DNA of 10,302 nt. Source: Chloroflexota bacterium. GTDB lineage: Bacteria > Chloroflexota > Anaerolineae > Anaerolineales > Villigracilaceae. The first letter of the stretch is position 1; each line of letters opens with the position of its first letter. A program made the translations under genes and the position numbers. Location: NCBI GenBank assembly GCA_021823555.1, contig JAKANW010000058.1, positions 1-10,302 of the forward strand. Direction: 5' to 3'. The notes beneath the pieces were generated by a model. That model did no database searches, was not told where the DNA came from, and saw only the letters and a list, made by a program, of their open reading frames with translations. Shown here piece after piece: positions 1-7,242 of this stretch.

Positions 1-2997
1 AGGGGTAGGAGTGAGCGTCGGCAGCGGAGTGGGCGTGGGCAGGCTGATGTTCAAATGAAGGTCGCGGTTTACGTCGGCGTATTTGCCTGATACGGTCAGG
101 CGCAGGGTGACTGTCCCATTTGGGACGCTGGATAGATCCCAGATCGCGAGTGTCCCATCCTTGACCGGGTCATTTCCTTCGCCCAGGCTGGACCATTGGC
201 TTGGATCTGACCCCAGGCCATATTCCAGCTTCCAGGACTTGAAATAACCTGTGGCATCTGCCGTGCCTTTGATCTCCAGCATGGGCTGGCTGATGGCCTG
301 GCCATCGTTCAGGGCAAAGTTCAATTGCGGGTGCGGGTCATCGGCCCGGCATTCACGCTGCGGGGCAAAGATGGGATTACGCGGCAGGTCGTGGGCATCC
401 AGCCAGGCTCGGCCGTCGCTGCCTCTCAACCAATCCATTGCGAAGGGATCGGTCACATTCATCACGGTCTCTGTCTCGGTAAAATCCTTGCAGGCGTCGG
501 AAGCTTCGAGTTGTGTCCACGTATCTATATTGGTGCGTCGGATCAAATCCTGGCCGGCAGGAAGCGGGGGCTGGTCGGATGCAAAAACCTCGTTGATCTG
601 GTCTTTGCAGAAATTGGATGGTTCGGTGCCCGAAAGTGCGCAAATGATGTGGTCCACGATCCCGGCGGGGCGGACAAAAGGCGTGGGATTTCCACTGCTG
701 ATATACGGCACGGCGAATTGCATGAACTGCGACCAGATGGGAGCTGCCCCGCTCACGCCGGAGGTATTGACCATGGGGGTGTAATCGGCGTTCCCAACCC
801 AGACGCCGGTCACGAGGTCGGGGGTGTAGCCGAGTGTCCAGTTATCGCGGTAGTCGTTGGAGGTGCCTGTCTTGGCCGCTGCCGGGAAGGGCAGGTTCAG
901 CACAGAGTTGTAGCCAAACATCCACGCACGGGCATTGTTATCGGACAGGATCGAGGAGATCAGGTAGGCATGTTCCGGGCGGATCACTTGCTCGCCGGGT
1001 TGGGATTTATATTCATAGACAACGTTGCCTTGATAATCCGTGATCTTCAGGATGGCAACCGGGGGCACGCGCTGGCCGCTATTGGCAAAGACCGAGAACA
1101 CTCCCGTCATCTCCAGCAGGCTCACATCTCCGCCGCCCAGTGTGAGGGACAAGCCATAATCATCGCGGGTGAGGGATGTGATGCCCAGCCGTTTGGCCAT
1201 GGCGATCATGCCGTGGTCGCCGTAAATGCCGACGAAGTTGAGGGTCTTCACAGCCGGGACGTTGAATGAATTTGCCAGGGCAACGCGTACCGTCACCGGG
1301 CCATGGAACTTCCCATCATAGTCAACGGGCTGGTAAGGCGGGCGCGTGTCGGTGGGATTACCGGAGGGCGGGAAGTCAGATGGTACATCCCAGATCAAGG
1401 TGGCGGGAGTCCAGCCTTTTTCAAAGGCAGCCACGTACGTGATCGGCTTGATGGATGAACCCGGCTGGCGCGTCGGGCTGACGGCCATGTTGACCTGGCC
1501 CGAAATGGCGTCGTTGTTGAAATCCGGCGAACCGACCATAGCCAGGATCTCGCCCGTGGAAGGTTGGATGGCCACCAGCGCGCCATTATGGGCATTATTG
1601 GCTGCCAGGGCCGCGATTTGATCGGTGACGAGCTGCTGGGCTTTGTCCTGCAAGGTCGGGTCGAGCGTGGTGGTAATCGTGAAGCCGGAACGGTAGATCG
1701 TCTGTGCATCGTATTGCTGTTCCAGCAGGGCGCGCACGTAATTGACCCAGTGTGGGTAGCGCGAATTGATCACCGGTGGGTGGAAGGGATAGTTCTTGAT
1801 TTCATTCGCGGCGTTGGAGGCCGCGATCGGGTCCACACAGACTGGGGATGGACTGTTGCTGACCTGGATGCAATTCTGCTCCTGGCTGAGTTGGTACATC
1901 AATACCAGCACCTGCTGCTCGCGCAGCAGGGTCGCATCGCGGTTGGTGTAAATATCGTACACTGCGGGCGATTGCGGCAGCCCGGCCAGGAAGGAAGCTT
2001 CGCCCAGGGTCAATTGGTCGGCAGTCTTGCCAAAATATGTTTCGGCGGCTGCCTCGATCCCATAGGCAAGGTTGCCGTAATAGATCTCGTTTAAATAAAG
2101 TTCAAGGATTTCATCTTTGGAGTAGCGGCGCGTGATCTCGGCGGCCAGGATGATCTCGCGCGCCTTGCGCGTATAAGTGCGCTGGGCGCGTTCCTCAGGG
2201 GAGAGTAACAGCGCACGCGCCAATTGTTGTGTAATGGTGGATGCGCCGCCGCCCTGTCCGCCGGTTGTGTAATTTTGGTACAAGGCGCGCACGATGGCCC
2301 AAAAGTCAAAACCGGGATGGTTGTAAAAGTCCTTGTCTTCGGTGGCGATGGTGGCAGCTACTACATTCGGGGAAATTTTTGCAATCGGCACGTAGGTGCG
2401 GCGGCCCGCATTGGGATCGAGGATTTCATAGAGCAAGTCGCCGTTGCGGTCGAGGATGCGGGTGGTCTCGAATTGGGAGGCGTGATTTTTCAGATCCTGC
2501 ACATCGGGCAGGGTGCGGGCAATGGAATAATATTCGTAAACTGCAATGGATCCCAAACACAGACCGAGGACCACTGCCAGGAAAGCGATTACGATCAAGA
2601 CGCGCAGCAGGCATCCCAGGCCCTTCTTCCAGTTGATATTGTTGAGATCGAGGTTGAAGTTGATCTTTTTGGGGGACGGCGGTGGCTTCTGCGGCGGCTT
2701 GGAGCGCTGGCCGGTTGTGGATGGATGGTAGGCAGCAGGGGAGACGCGCGTCCCGTCCACGTCAATCTGGTCGACGCGGCGGGGCAGGGGCATGTTGTTG
2801 CTGTCGAGGGCCGGTTGGGCGAGGGGTGTGGATTCAGCTCCGAGCGGAGGGGGAGGCGTGGGGGCGGGTCCGGCTTCGGGCGGAGGAAGAGTCGCGGCGT
2901 CGCCCGCCGGCTCGAAGCCGGTGGGCAGGTCGGGGAGCGTCTCGTCTTCGGATTTCAACAGACGGCGCAGGCGGTCGCCGGGATCTTCTTCGGTCAT
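1..2997 (-). CDS. Class A penicillin-binding protein (bifunctional transglycosylase/transpeptidase), 3' end outside window
   Basis: The reading frame is open for 999 codons from the ATG at 2997 to the left edge, with no stop, so the C-terminus is missing. Residues 1-127 form a Pro-rich cytoplasmic head, and about 131-153 are one membrane anchor. The GT51 transglycosylase domain (about 190-365) has the catalytic Glu E220 in EDKDFYNHPG and the STITQQ motif at 253-258. The transpeptidase domain (about 470-765) has all three motifs: SSIK with nucleophile S514 and K517, SFN at 577-579, and KTGTS at 709-713. By family knowledge it polymerises lipid II and cross-links peptidoglycan outside the membrane. 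After the transpeptidase come four Cys (786, 797, 836, 883), a beta-sandwich-like segment (about 884-985) and the start of a Thr-Pro linker (986 onward). The start is the first ATG after an in-frame stop at 3061-3063, with a weak GGTGG site before it. It lies 63 nt after the MaoC gene on the same strand, so co-transcription is plausible. The enzyme class is certain; the PBP1A versus 1C subtype is not. Confidence 0.96.
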   Translation of the reverse strand, partial: MTEEDPGDRLRRLLKSEDETLPDLPTGFEPAGDAATLPPPEAGPAPTPPPPLGAESTPLAQPALDSNNMPLPRRVDQIDVDGTRVSPAAYHPSTTGQRSKPPQKPPPSPKKINFNLDLNNINWKKGLGCLLRVLIVIAFLAVVLGLCLGSIAVYEYYSIARTLPDVQDLKNHASQFETTRILDRNGDLLYEILDPNAGRRTYVPIAKISPNVVAATIATEDKDFYNHPGFDFWAIVRALYQNYTTGGQGGGASTITQQLARALLLSPEERAQRTYTRKAREIILAAEITRRYSKDEILELYLNEIYYGNLAYGIEAAAETYFGKTADQLTLGEASFLAGLPQSPAVYDIYTNRDATLLREQQVLVLMYQLSQEQNCIQVSNSPSPVCVDPIAASNAANEIKNYPFHPPVINSRYPHWVNYVRALLEQQYDAQTIYRSGFTITTTLDPTLQDKAQQLVTDQIAALAANNAHNGALVAIQPSTGEILAMVGSPDFNNDAISGQVNMAVSPTRQPGSSIKPITYVAAFEKGWTPATLIWDVPSDFPPSGNPTDTRPPYQPVDYDGKFHGPVTVRVALANSFNVPAVKTLNFVGIYGDHGMIAMAKRLGITSLTRDDYGLSLTLGGGDVSLLEMTGVFSVFANSGQRVPPVAILKITDYQGNVVYEYKSQPGEQVIRPEHAYLISSILSDNNARAWMFGYNSVLNLPFPAAAKTGTSNDYRDNWTLGYTPDLVTGVWVGNADYTPMVNTSGVSGAAPIWSQFMQFAVPYISSGNPTPFVRPAGIVDHIICALSGTEPSNFCKDQINEVFASDQPPLPAGQDLIRRTNIDTWTQLEASDACKDFTETETVMNVTDPFAMDWLRGSDGRAWLDAHDLPRNPIFAPQRECRADDPHPQLNFALNDGQAISQPMLEIKGTADATGYFKSWKLEYGLGSDPSQWSSLGEGNDPVKDGTLAIWDLSSVPNGTVTLRLTVSGKYADVNRDLHLNISLPTPTPLPTLTPTP

Positions 2998-3060
2998 AAA
3001 TCCACCGCAGAGAATTGCAGGAAACTTGGTATCAGCGCGTGTGCATCCATGTTTGCAGGG

Positions 3061-3507
3061 CTATGGTTTGGACGCTACCAGTACCACCCAGGTTCCCTTC
3101 ATGACTGTCTCTTCCTTTTGGTTTTTTACATCAAATACGATGGTGACAGAGCCGCCGTTCAGGCGCGGGTAGGGCTTGGTTTCGGTGACGTTCAATTCGG
3201 CGTGGATCGTGTCACCGATGAAAACAGGCTTGACGAACTTCCATTCGTTGATCTCGCGGAAGGCGATCACTGTGCCTTCCAGGATGCCCGTACGCAGGGC
3301 CAGGCCGGAAGTAATGGACAGTCCCAGCAGCCCGTGAGCGATGCGCTGGCCGAAAGGGGTGCTCCTGGCAAACTCGGCATCCGTGTGTAATTGGTTGAAG
3401 TCGCCCGAGAGTCCGGCAAAGGTAAAGATGTCGCTTTCCGAGACGGTGCGGCCAACGGTCGTGATTTTCTCTCCGACCTGGAACTCCTCGAAATACTTGC
3501 CTGTCAT
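3061..3507 (-). CDS. MaoC-like hot-dog dehydratase, (R)-specific enoyl-CoA hydratase type
   Basis: This is a 148-residue protein, the usual length for a single-domain PhaJ/MaoC hydratase. The hydratase signature is plain: F-A-G-L-S-G-D-F-N-Q-L-H-T-D at residues 30-43, with the Asp36/His41 catalytic pair spaced as in the family. By family knowledge it adds water to trans-2-enoyl-CoA (or acyl-ACP) to give the (R)-3-hydroxyacyl form in the cytoplasm. The true substrate cannot be read from the sequence. The start at 3507 is chosen because GGAGGAG lies immediately upstream. An ATG 17 codons earlier (3558) falls on the predicted -10 box and would add residues the family lacks. The gene is divergent from the glycoside hydrolase and is followed 63 nt later by the PBP gene on the same strand. 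No fatty-acid or polyhydroxyalkanoate gene is adjacent. Confidence 0.93.
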   Translation of the reverse strand: MTGKYFEEFQVGEKITTVGRTVSESDIFTFAGLSGDFNQLHTDAEFARSTPFGQRIAHGLLGLSITSGLALRTGILEGTVIAFREINEWKFVKPVFIGDTIHAELNVTETKPYPRLNGGSVTIVFDVKNQKEETVMKGTWVVLVASKP

Positions 3508-3557
3508 GTCTCCTCCGATGGTGCTGGGTTTTGGTTCCTTTTGACTTACAGACCGCA

Positions 3558-3586
3558 ATTATACCCTTTGACCTGTTGCCCAACTG
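3558..3586 (-). promoter_or_regulatory. Predicted promoter of the MaoC/PBP unit
   Basis: On the minus strand a perfect TATAAT occupies 3563-3558. A poor -35 candidate, CAGTTG, lies 17 nt upstream (3586-3581). Transcription would start near 3551, giving a leader of about 44 nt that ends in the GGAGGAG ribosome site of the hydratase gene. The -10 is convincing and the -35 is weak. Confidence 0.6.
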
Positions 3587-3596
3587 CCCGTACAAT
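3568..3596 (+). promoter_or_regulatory. Predicted sigma70-type promoter of the glycoside hydrolase gene, leaderless geometry
   Basis: TTGACC (3568-3573) and TACAAT (3591-3596) are separated by exactly 17 nt, each matching the consensus in five of six bases. Only six bases separate the -10 from the ATG at 3603, so the expected transcription start is the A of the start codon. No Shine-Dalgarno sequence is present. The -35 box lies inside the spacer of the opposite-strand MaoC promoter, so polymerase should not be able to occupy both at once. Confidence 0.65.
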
Positions 3597-3602
3597 TAGG
3601 CT

Positions 3603-6008
3603 ATGCGCGATTGGTCTTTGGGCCCCGGCGATCCACTCTATTTAACCCTGGCGGCAGATTCCCGCCTCTGCGTCCCGGACTACACCAATGACCATATCTG
3701 GGAATTGGGGGTCGGAGGCGGCGAACCCCCGGCTATTTCGCTGCGCACAACCTATGGCCTGCGGGCGCGTTCGATGCGCCTGTTCCTGCGTTTTACTGAA
3801 GGCGGGCAGACTGTTTCAGATCCCGCAGCCTTCCCCGGCGCTCCTCGCCTGCGACGCTTTTATCCCAATTTCCTGCGACTCGATTTTTCCCCCTTCGAAA
3901 ACCTGGAAGTCTCAGCCGAATATTGGATCCCGGAATCAAACGCGGCTGCTGGACAGCTTACTTTTGTCAATCGCAGCACAGCCACACGCCAGGTCCGTTT
4001 TGAAGTGTGCGGCGTCCTGGCTCCATTGGATGGACAAGGATTGTCGCCCGTTCAACAGCAGATGGTCAATGTGCTGGTCGGGCAGACCAGCGGACTGACT
4101 CCTGTCCTGTTCATGACCGGCGGCCCGAAACCCGGTCCCGGTCCTCATGCCACGCTCATGCTGGACCTTGAGCTGGGTCCCGGAGCGACGCGTCAACTGA
4201 CCTTTGCTCTGGCCGCCAAAGACAGCCTAGCTGCCTCATTTGAGTTGGCGCGCCACACTGCCGCCCGTCCCTGGCAGGCTGAACGCGCCCGCATCGAACT
4301 GTTCAATGCGGCGGACACCATCGAGATCCAGACCGGCGACAAGGATTGGGATGCGGCGCTGGCCTTCAGTCAAAGAGCCGCGCTGGGGTTGTTCTTTCGC
4401 GGCACCGACAAATTACCCCATCCATCTTTTGTCTTATCCCGCCAGCCTGACCATGGATTTTCACACAAGGGTGACGGCAGTGATTACCCGCCCGGCTGGA
4501 GCGGCCAGACGCCATTGGATGCCTATTATCTTGCCAGTCTTATCCCCGGCGCGCCGGGGCTTGCCAAAGGCTTGCTGCTGAACTTCCTCGCTGCCCAAAC
4601 GGAAAATGGCGAGGTGGATCATAAACCGGGCCTGGCCGGTCAACGCGCGAAGGTGTTGGCGGCCCCCATGTTGGCTTCCCTGGCCTGGCAGCTCTCCCGG
4701 AACGGCGAGGATGAATCTTTCCTGGCGAATGTTTTCCCCAAGCTAAAGAAATTCTTCTGGGCCTGGTTTTCCCCTGAGCATGACGCCGATCATGATAACC
4801 TGCCCGAATGGGATCATTTGTTGCAGACCGGTTTTGAAGACAATCCGCTCTTCGATGGCTGGCATCCCTGGTCACAAGGAGTGAACATTTCCACCGTCCG
4901 CTGCCCGGCGCTGATCTCCATGTTGTATCGCGAGGCCGCCAGCCTGCTCCGTATGGCAGAGAGACTGGACAAGACTGACGAAATACCCCTGCTCAAAATT
5001 CAGGTAGATGGACTGAAGGCTGCGTTGGATGCCAGTTGGAATCCCCGCGTTGCGTTGTATGCTTATCGCGACCGCGAGACCGGTCTATCCCTGCCGGGCA
5101 AGGTAGTGGCGCGCGGCAAGGGAGGGGCCAACGCCATTCGCCCGAAGGTGGAGTTCGAGCAGCCGGTGCGCCTGTTGATCGAGATCCAGACCAAAAGTCC
5201 CGCGGCGAAGCGCCCGCAAGTTGAGATCGGTGAATATGCCATCAAGGGCGAGCCTGAGATCATCGAAGGGCATCAATTTCAATGGCACAGCGGTGGGTTG
5301 GTGGCTACCAGCCAAAAAGTGTATACGCGCCTGGGACGAGTCAAGGCGCGCGGGCTGGATGTCAAAGACAAGGTGATCGTCCACACGGTGGACTTGACCG
5401 CCGAGGATCAGACGTTGTTGTTGCCGCTTTGGGCGGGGACAGGGGATCAGCAGCACATCCAGGGGATGATCGGGCGTACCCTGTTGGATGCCGAACACTT
5501 TGACCGGCCTTTTGGCATCCCCGCGCTCCCACACCTGCCGGAGACGCCAGGTCCGGCAAGCGATGCCGGACAGCATTCGGAGGCTGAAATCGTTGGCATG
5601 AGCGTGCATTTACCCTGGAACCATCTCATTGGTGAAGGCTTGCTCGCGTATGGCTTTCGCATCGAGGCGACCCGCCTGACTGCCCACTTGATGAACGCAA
5701 CCATCCAGAGCCTGAAGCAGGCGAGCGCTTTTTATCAGTACTACCATGCCGAACGCGGGACAGGCATCGGAGAACGGAACGGATTGGGCGGTTTCGCCCC
5801 GGTCGGTTTGTTCCTGCAAGCTTTGGGTGTGACCATCTTTTCGTCCACCCGCGTGCGCCTGGAAGGGCAGAATCTCTTCCCCTGGCCGGTGACCCTGAAA
5901 TATCGGGGGCTGACTGTGGTGCGCGAACTTGACCAAACCGTTGTAACCTTCCCGAACGGCTCTACGGTCACGGTGACGGACACCAGTCCGACCATTGTAT
6001 CTGCCTGA
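3603..6008 (+). CDS. GH63-like glycoside hydrolase (clan GH-G type (alpha/alpha)6 barrel), cytoplasmic
   Basis: This 801-residue protein has no signal peptide or membrane segment. Residues 1 to about 235 are beta-rich and resemble the N-terminal sandwich of GH63-type enzymes. From about 245 onward it is mostly helical, as in an (alpha/alpha)6 barrel. The strongest clue is QTGFEDNPLFDGW (408-420), which lines up with the ESGxDNSPxYD loop of GH63 and mannosyl/glucosylglycerate hydrolases; the position of the catalytic acid is Glu412 rather than Asp. Near the C-terminus, HAERGTGIGERNGLGGF (715-731) resembles the loop carrying the second carboxylate, with Glu717 the likeliest candidate. A beta-rich stretch at about 497-604 interrupts the helical domain before DQTLLLPLWAG. 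The inferred role is hydrolysis of a glucoside or mannoside such as a compatible solute or storage oligosaccharide; substrate is unknown. The start codon is fixed by the promoter geometry and the absence of a better upstream start. No transporter or other sugar-use gene is next to it. Confidence 0.8.
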   Translation: MRDWSLGPGDPLYLTLAADSRLCVPDYTNDHIWELGVGGGEPPAISLRTTYGLRARSMRLFLRFTEGGQTVSDPAAFPGAPRLRRFYPNFLRLDFSPFENLEVSAEYWIPESNAAAGQLTFVNRSTATRQVRFEVCGVLAPLDGQGLSPVQQQMVNVLVGQTSGLTPVLFMTGGPKPGPGPHATLMLDLELGPGATRQLTFALAAKDSLAASFELARHTAARPWQAERARIELFNAADTIEIQTGDKDWDAALAFSQRAALGLFFRGTDKLPHPSFVLSRQPDHGFSHKGDGSDYPPGWSGQTPLDAYYLASLIPGAPGLAKGLLLNFLAAQTENGEVDHKPGLAGQRAKVLAAPMLASLAWQLSRNGEDESFLANVFPKLKKFFWAWFSPEHDADHDNLPEWDHLLQTGFEDNPLFDGWHPWSQGVNISTVRCPALISMLYREAASLLRMAERLDKTDEIPLLKIQVDGLKAALDASWNPRVALYAYRDRETGLSLPGKVVARGKGGANAIRPKVEFEQPVRLLIEIQTKSPAAKRPQVEIGEYAIKGEPEIIEGHQFQWHSGGLVATSQKVYTRLGRVKARGLDVKDKVIVHTVDLTAEDQTLLLPLWAGTGDQQHIQGMIGRTLLDAEHFDRPFGIPALPHLPETPGPASDAGQHSEAEIVGMSVHLPWNHLIGEGLLAYGFRIEATRLTAHLMNATIQSLKQASAFYQYYHAERGTGIGERNGLGGFAPVGLFLQALGVTIFSSTRVRLEGQNLFPWPVTLKYRGLTVVRELDQTVVTFPNGSTVTVTDTSPTIVSA

Positions 6009-6115
6009 CGTCAGCGAGATACCTTTTCCTTTGCACAACGCATGCTGGGAGGTGGGAGTTCGTCGATTCCCTCTGTTTTTTCGAACCTGCCGTCTGCACG
6101 CCGGATCATCACCCA
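6009..6115. other. Intergenic stretch without a recognised gene
   Basis: These 107 bases separate the hydrolase stop codon from the ATPase relic. No clear terminator (hairpin followed by a T run), promoter or conserved peptide was recognised. The minus-strand reading across it encodes a Cys/Arg-rich peptide that resembles nothing known to me. Together with the relic and the bases before the panE stop it makes up a gap of 331 bases without an intact gene. Confidence 0.6.
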
Positions 6116-6329
6116 ATGTCCGCACGCGTGGCGGATTGTCTCACTCAGGCACGGCGCCGCCTCTTCGTTGGAAGAGATAGCGAACGGAATCTCTTTTTGC
6201 CCGCGTTGACCGCAGACGAATTGCCGTTCCAAGTTTTGCACATCTTTGTTCCAGGGGGTGTGGGGCAAGACGACCCTCCTGCGCGAGTATGCGCGCATGG
6301 CAAAAGAGAATTCGGTTGCCGTGTGGGAG
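6116..6329 (+). pseudogene. Decayed N-terminal fragment of a STAND/AAA-type P-loop ATPase (frameshifted in Walker A)
   Basis: Translation from the ATG at 6116 gives QARRRLFVGRDSE, then DELPFQVLHIFVPGGVG. This is the usual opening of large bacterial STAND-type ATPases (VGRE..E, then LHIxGPGGVGKTTLLRE). The reading then leaves the motif as QDDPP. One base further on (codons from 6264) the missing half reads GKTTLLREYARMAKENSV and then W at 6324-6326. The break is one extra G in the run 6262-6265. Family members are usually many hundreds of residues long and often carry helix-turn-helix or TPR regions. Here recognisable similarity stops near 6329, and the 3' end of panE begins at 6340 on the other strand. 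The first Gly of the loop is also changed (Val at about residue 45). There is no ribosome site. Both frameshift and truncation say this is a relic. The exact family and the right boundary are inferred. Confidence 0.75.
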
Positions 6330-6339
6330 GCGCCTCACA

Positions 6340-7242
6340 TCAGCTACCATCTAGCCCTCGTACCAGTTGCCAGCAGGCAAAATTGATGGGCGTGGCTATG
6401 CCATGCTTCTTGCCCCGTTTTGCTACAGCGCCGCAAATGGCATCGATCTCGGTCGGCGCGCCGCGCGCCACATCCTGGAACATGGATGAATGATTGCCCG
6501 CCGTCTTGTGCGCCACTTCCTCCACAGCGGCGATCGGGTTTTCAAACGGCAAAGGGACCTGCTCCGCCTCCGCCACAGCGGCAGTCTCCTGCGCCAGGGA
6601 GTTCATCAGTCCGCGCGCGGCCGGGCGTTTCAGTAGTTCGCCATTGGGGACGCGCAGCAGGGCGGTCAGTGGGTTGATGGCCGCGTTGATGACCAGTTTG
6701 CCCCAGATCAATGACCGGGCATCCTCCACGACCTGCACGCTGAAATGAGCCGACCGCAGCGCATCTTCCACCGGACCCAGGGCTGGGTGCCGTTCAAGAG
6801 ACAGGATCCCCTCCCCGCCTGCTCTCACCAACCCCGGCCCGAGCAGCGTCGCGCCAGTGGTGGATGTGCCCTGAGCAACGCGCGCAGGCCCGAGGTCCCG
6901 GATGAGCGTTTCGCGGTTACCGAGTCCGTTTTGCAGCGTGATGGCCAATCCGTCCGCGGCGAGACAATCCGCCAACTGGCAGGCGGCGCGTTCCGTCTGC
7001 CAGGCTTTGACCAGCACCAGCGCGTAGCGTGCGCCGCGCACCTGGCGCGGGTTATCGGCGGCAAATACAGGATAGGCGTGTTCCTTTCCATGCGCGTCCA
7101 CCAGGCGGGCGCCCTCCTGCCGCAGCGCATTCAATCCTGATTGCCAGGTGCCCAGCATCGCCACGCGCCGGCCTGCTCCACTCAGGCGCGCTGCAAAGAG
7201 CGTAGCCAGGGCGCCCGTACCGATAATGAGAATCTCGCTCAT
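6340..7242 (-). CDS. panE: 2-dehydropantoate 2-reductase (ketopantoate reductase)
   Basis: This 300-residue protein catalyses NADPH-dependent reduction of ketopantoate to pantoate, the second step of pantothenate (vitamin B5/CoA) synthesis, in the cytoplasm. The N-terminal Rossmann motif ILIIGTGALA (4-13) and LQNGLGN (103-109) form the cofactor site. The catalytic Lys is K182 in GKLVINAAINPLTAL, with the conserved Asn186 and Asn190. The C-terminal helical domain has NHSSMFQD (250-257) and the substrate-binding Glu265 in PTEID. The length is normal for the family. The start at 7242 is chosen because its ATG overlaps the panB stop as ATGA, and the AAGGAG two bases before it lies in the last panB codons. 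An in-frame ATG eight codons upstream would add residues with no place before the nucleotide-binding strand. It is convergent with the ATPase relic. Confidence 0.95.
   Translation of the reverse strand: MSEILIIGTGALATLFAARLSGAGRRVAMLGTWQSGLNALRQEGARLVDAHGKEHAYPVFAADNPRQVRGARYALVLVKAWQTERAACQLADCLAADGLAITLQNGLGNRETLIRDLGPARVAQGTSTTGATLLGPGLVRAGGEGILSLERHPALGPVEDALRSAHFSVQVVEDARSLIWGKLVINAAINPLTALLRVPNGELLKRPAARGLMNSLAQETAAVAEAEQVPLPFENPIAAVEEVAHKTAGNHSSMFQDVARGAPTEIDAICGAVAKRGKKHGIATPINFACWQLVRGLDGS

Noticed and set aside
325..1269. Plus-strand open frame of 314 codons
   Set aside because: It lies wholly antisense to the PBP gene, whose catalytic motifs and unbroken frame are certain. The translation shows no known motif and is typical of a GC-rich shadow frame.
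2224..3390. Plus-strand open frame of 388 codons
   Set aside because: It runs antisense across both the PBP and the MaoC genes, including their start regions. Its Gly/Arg-rich composition and lack of motifs mark it as a shadow.
6005..6014. Ten-base perfect palindrome CTGACGTCAG over the hydrolase stop codon
   Set aside because: There is no T run or longer stem to make it a terminator, and no gene start nearby for an operator; chance is sufficient.
6011..6298. Minus-strand 95-codon frame with a few Cys, opposite the ATPase relic
   Set aside because: No recognised family and no ribosome site. It is antisense to the recognisable P-loop sequence, which explains most of its length.
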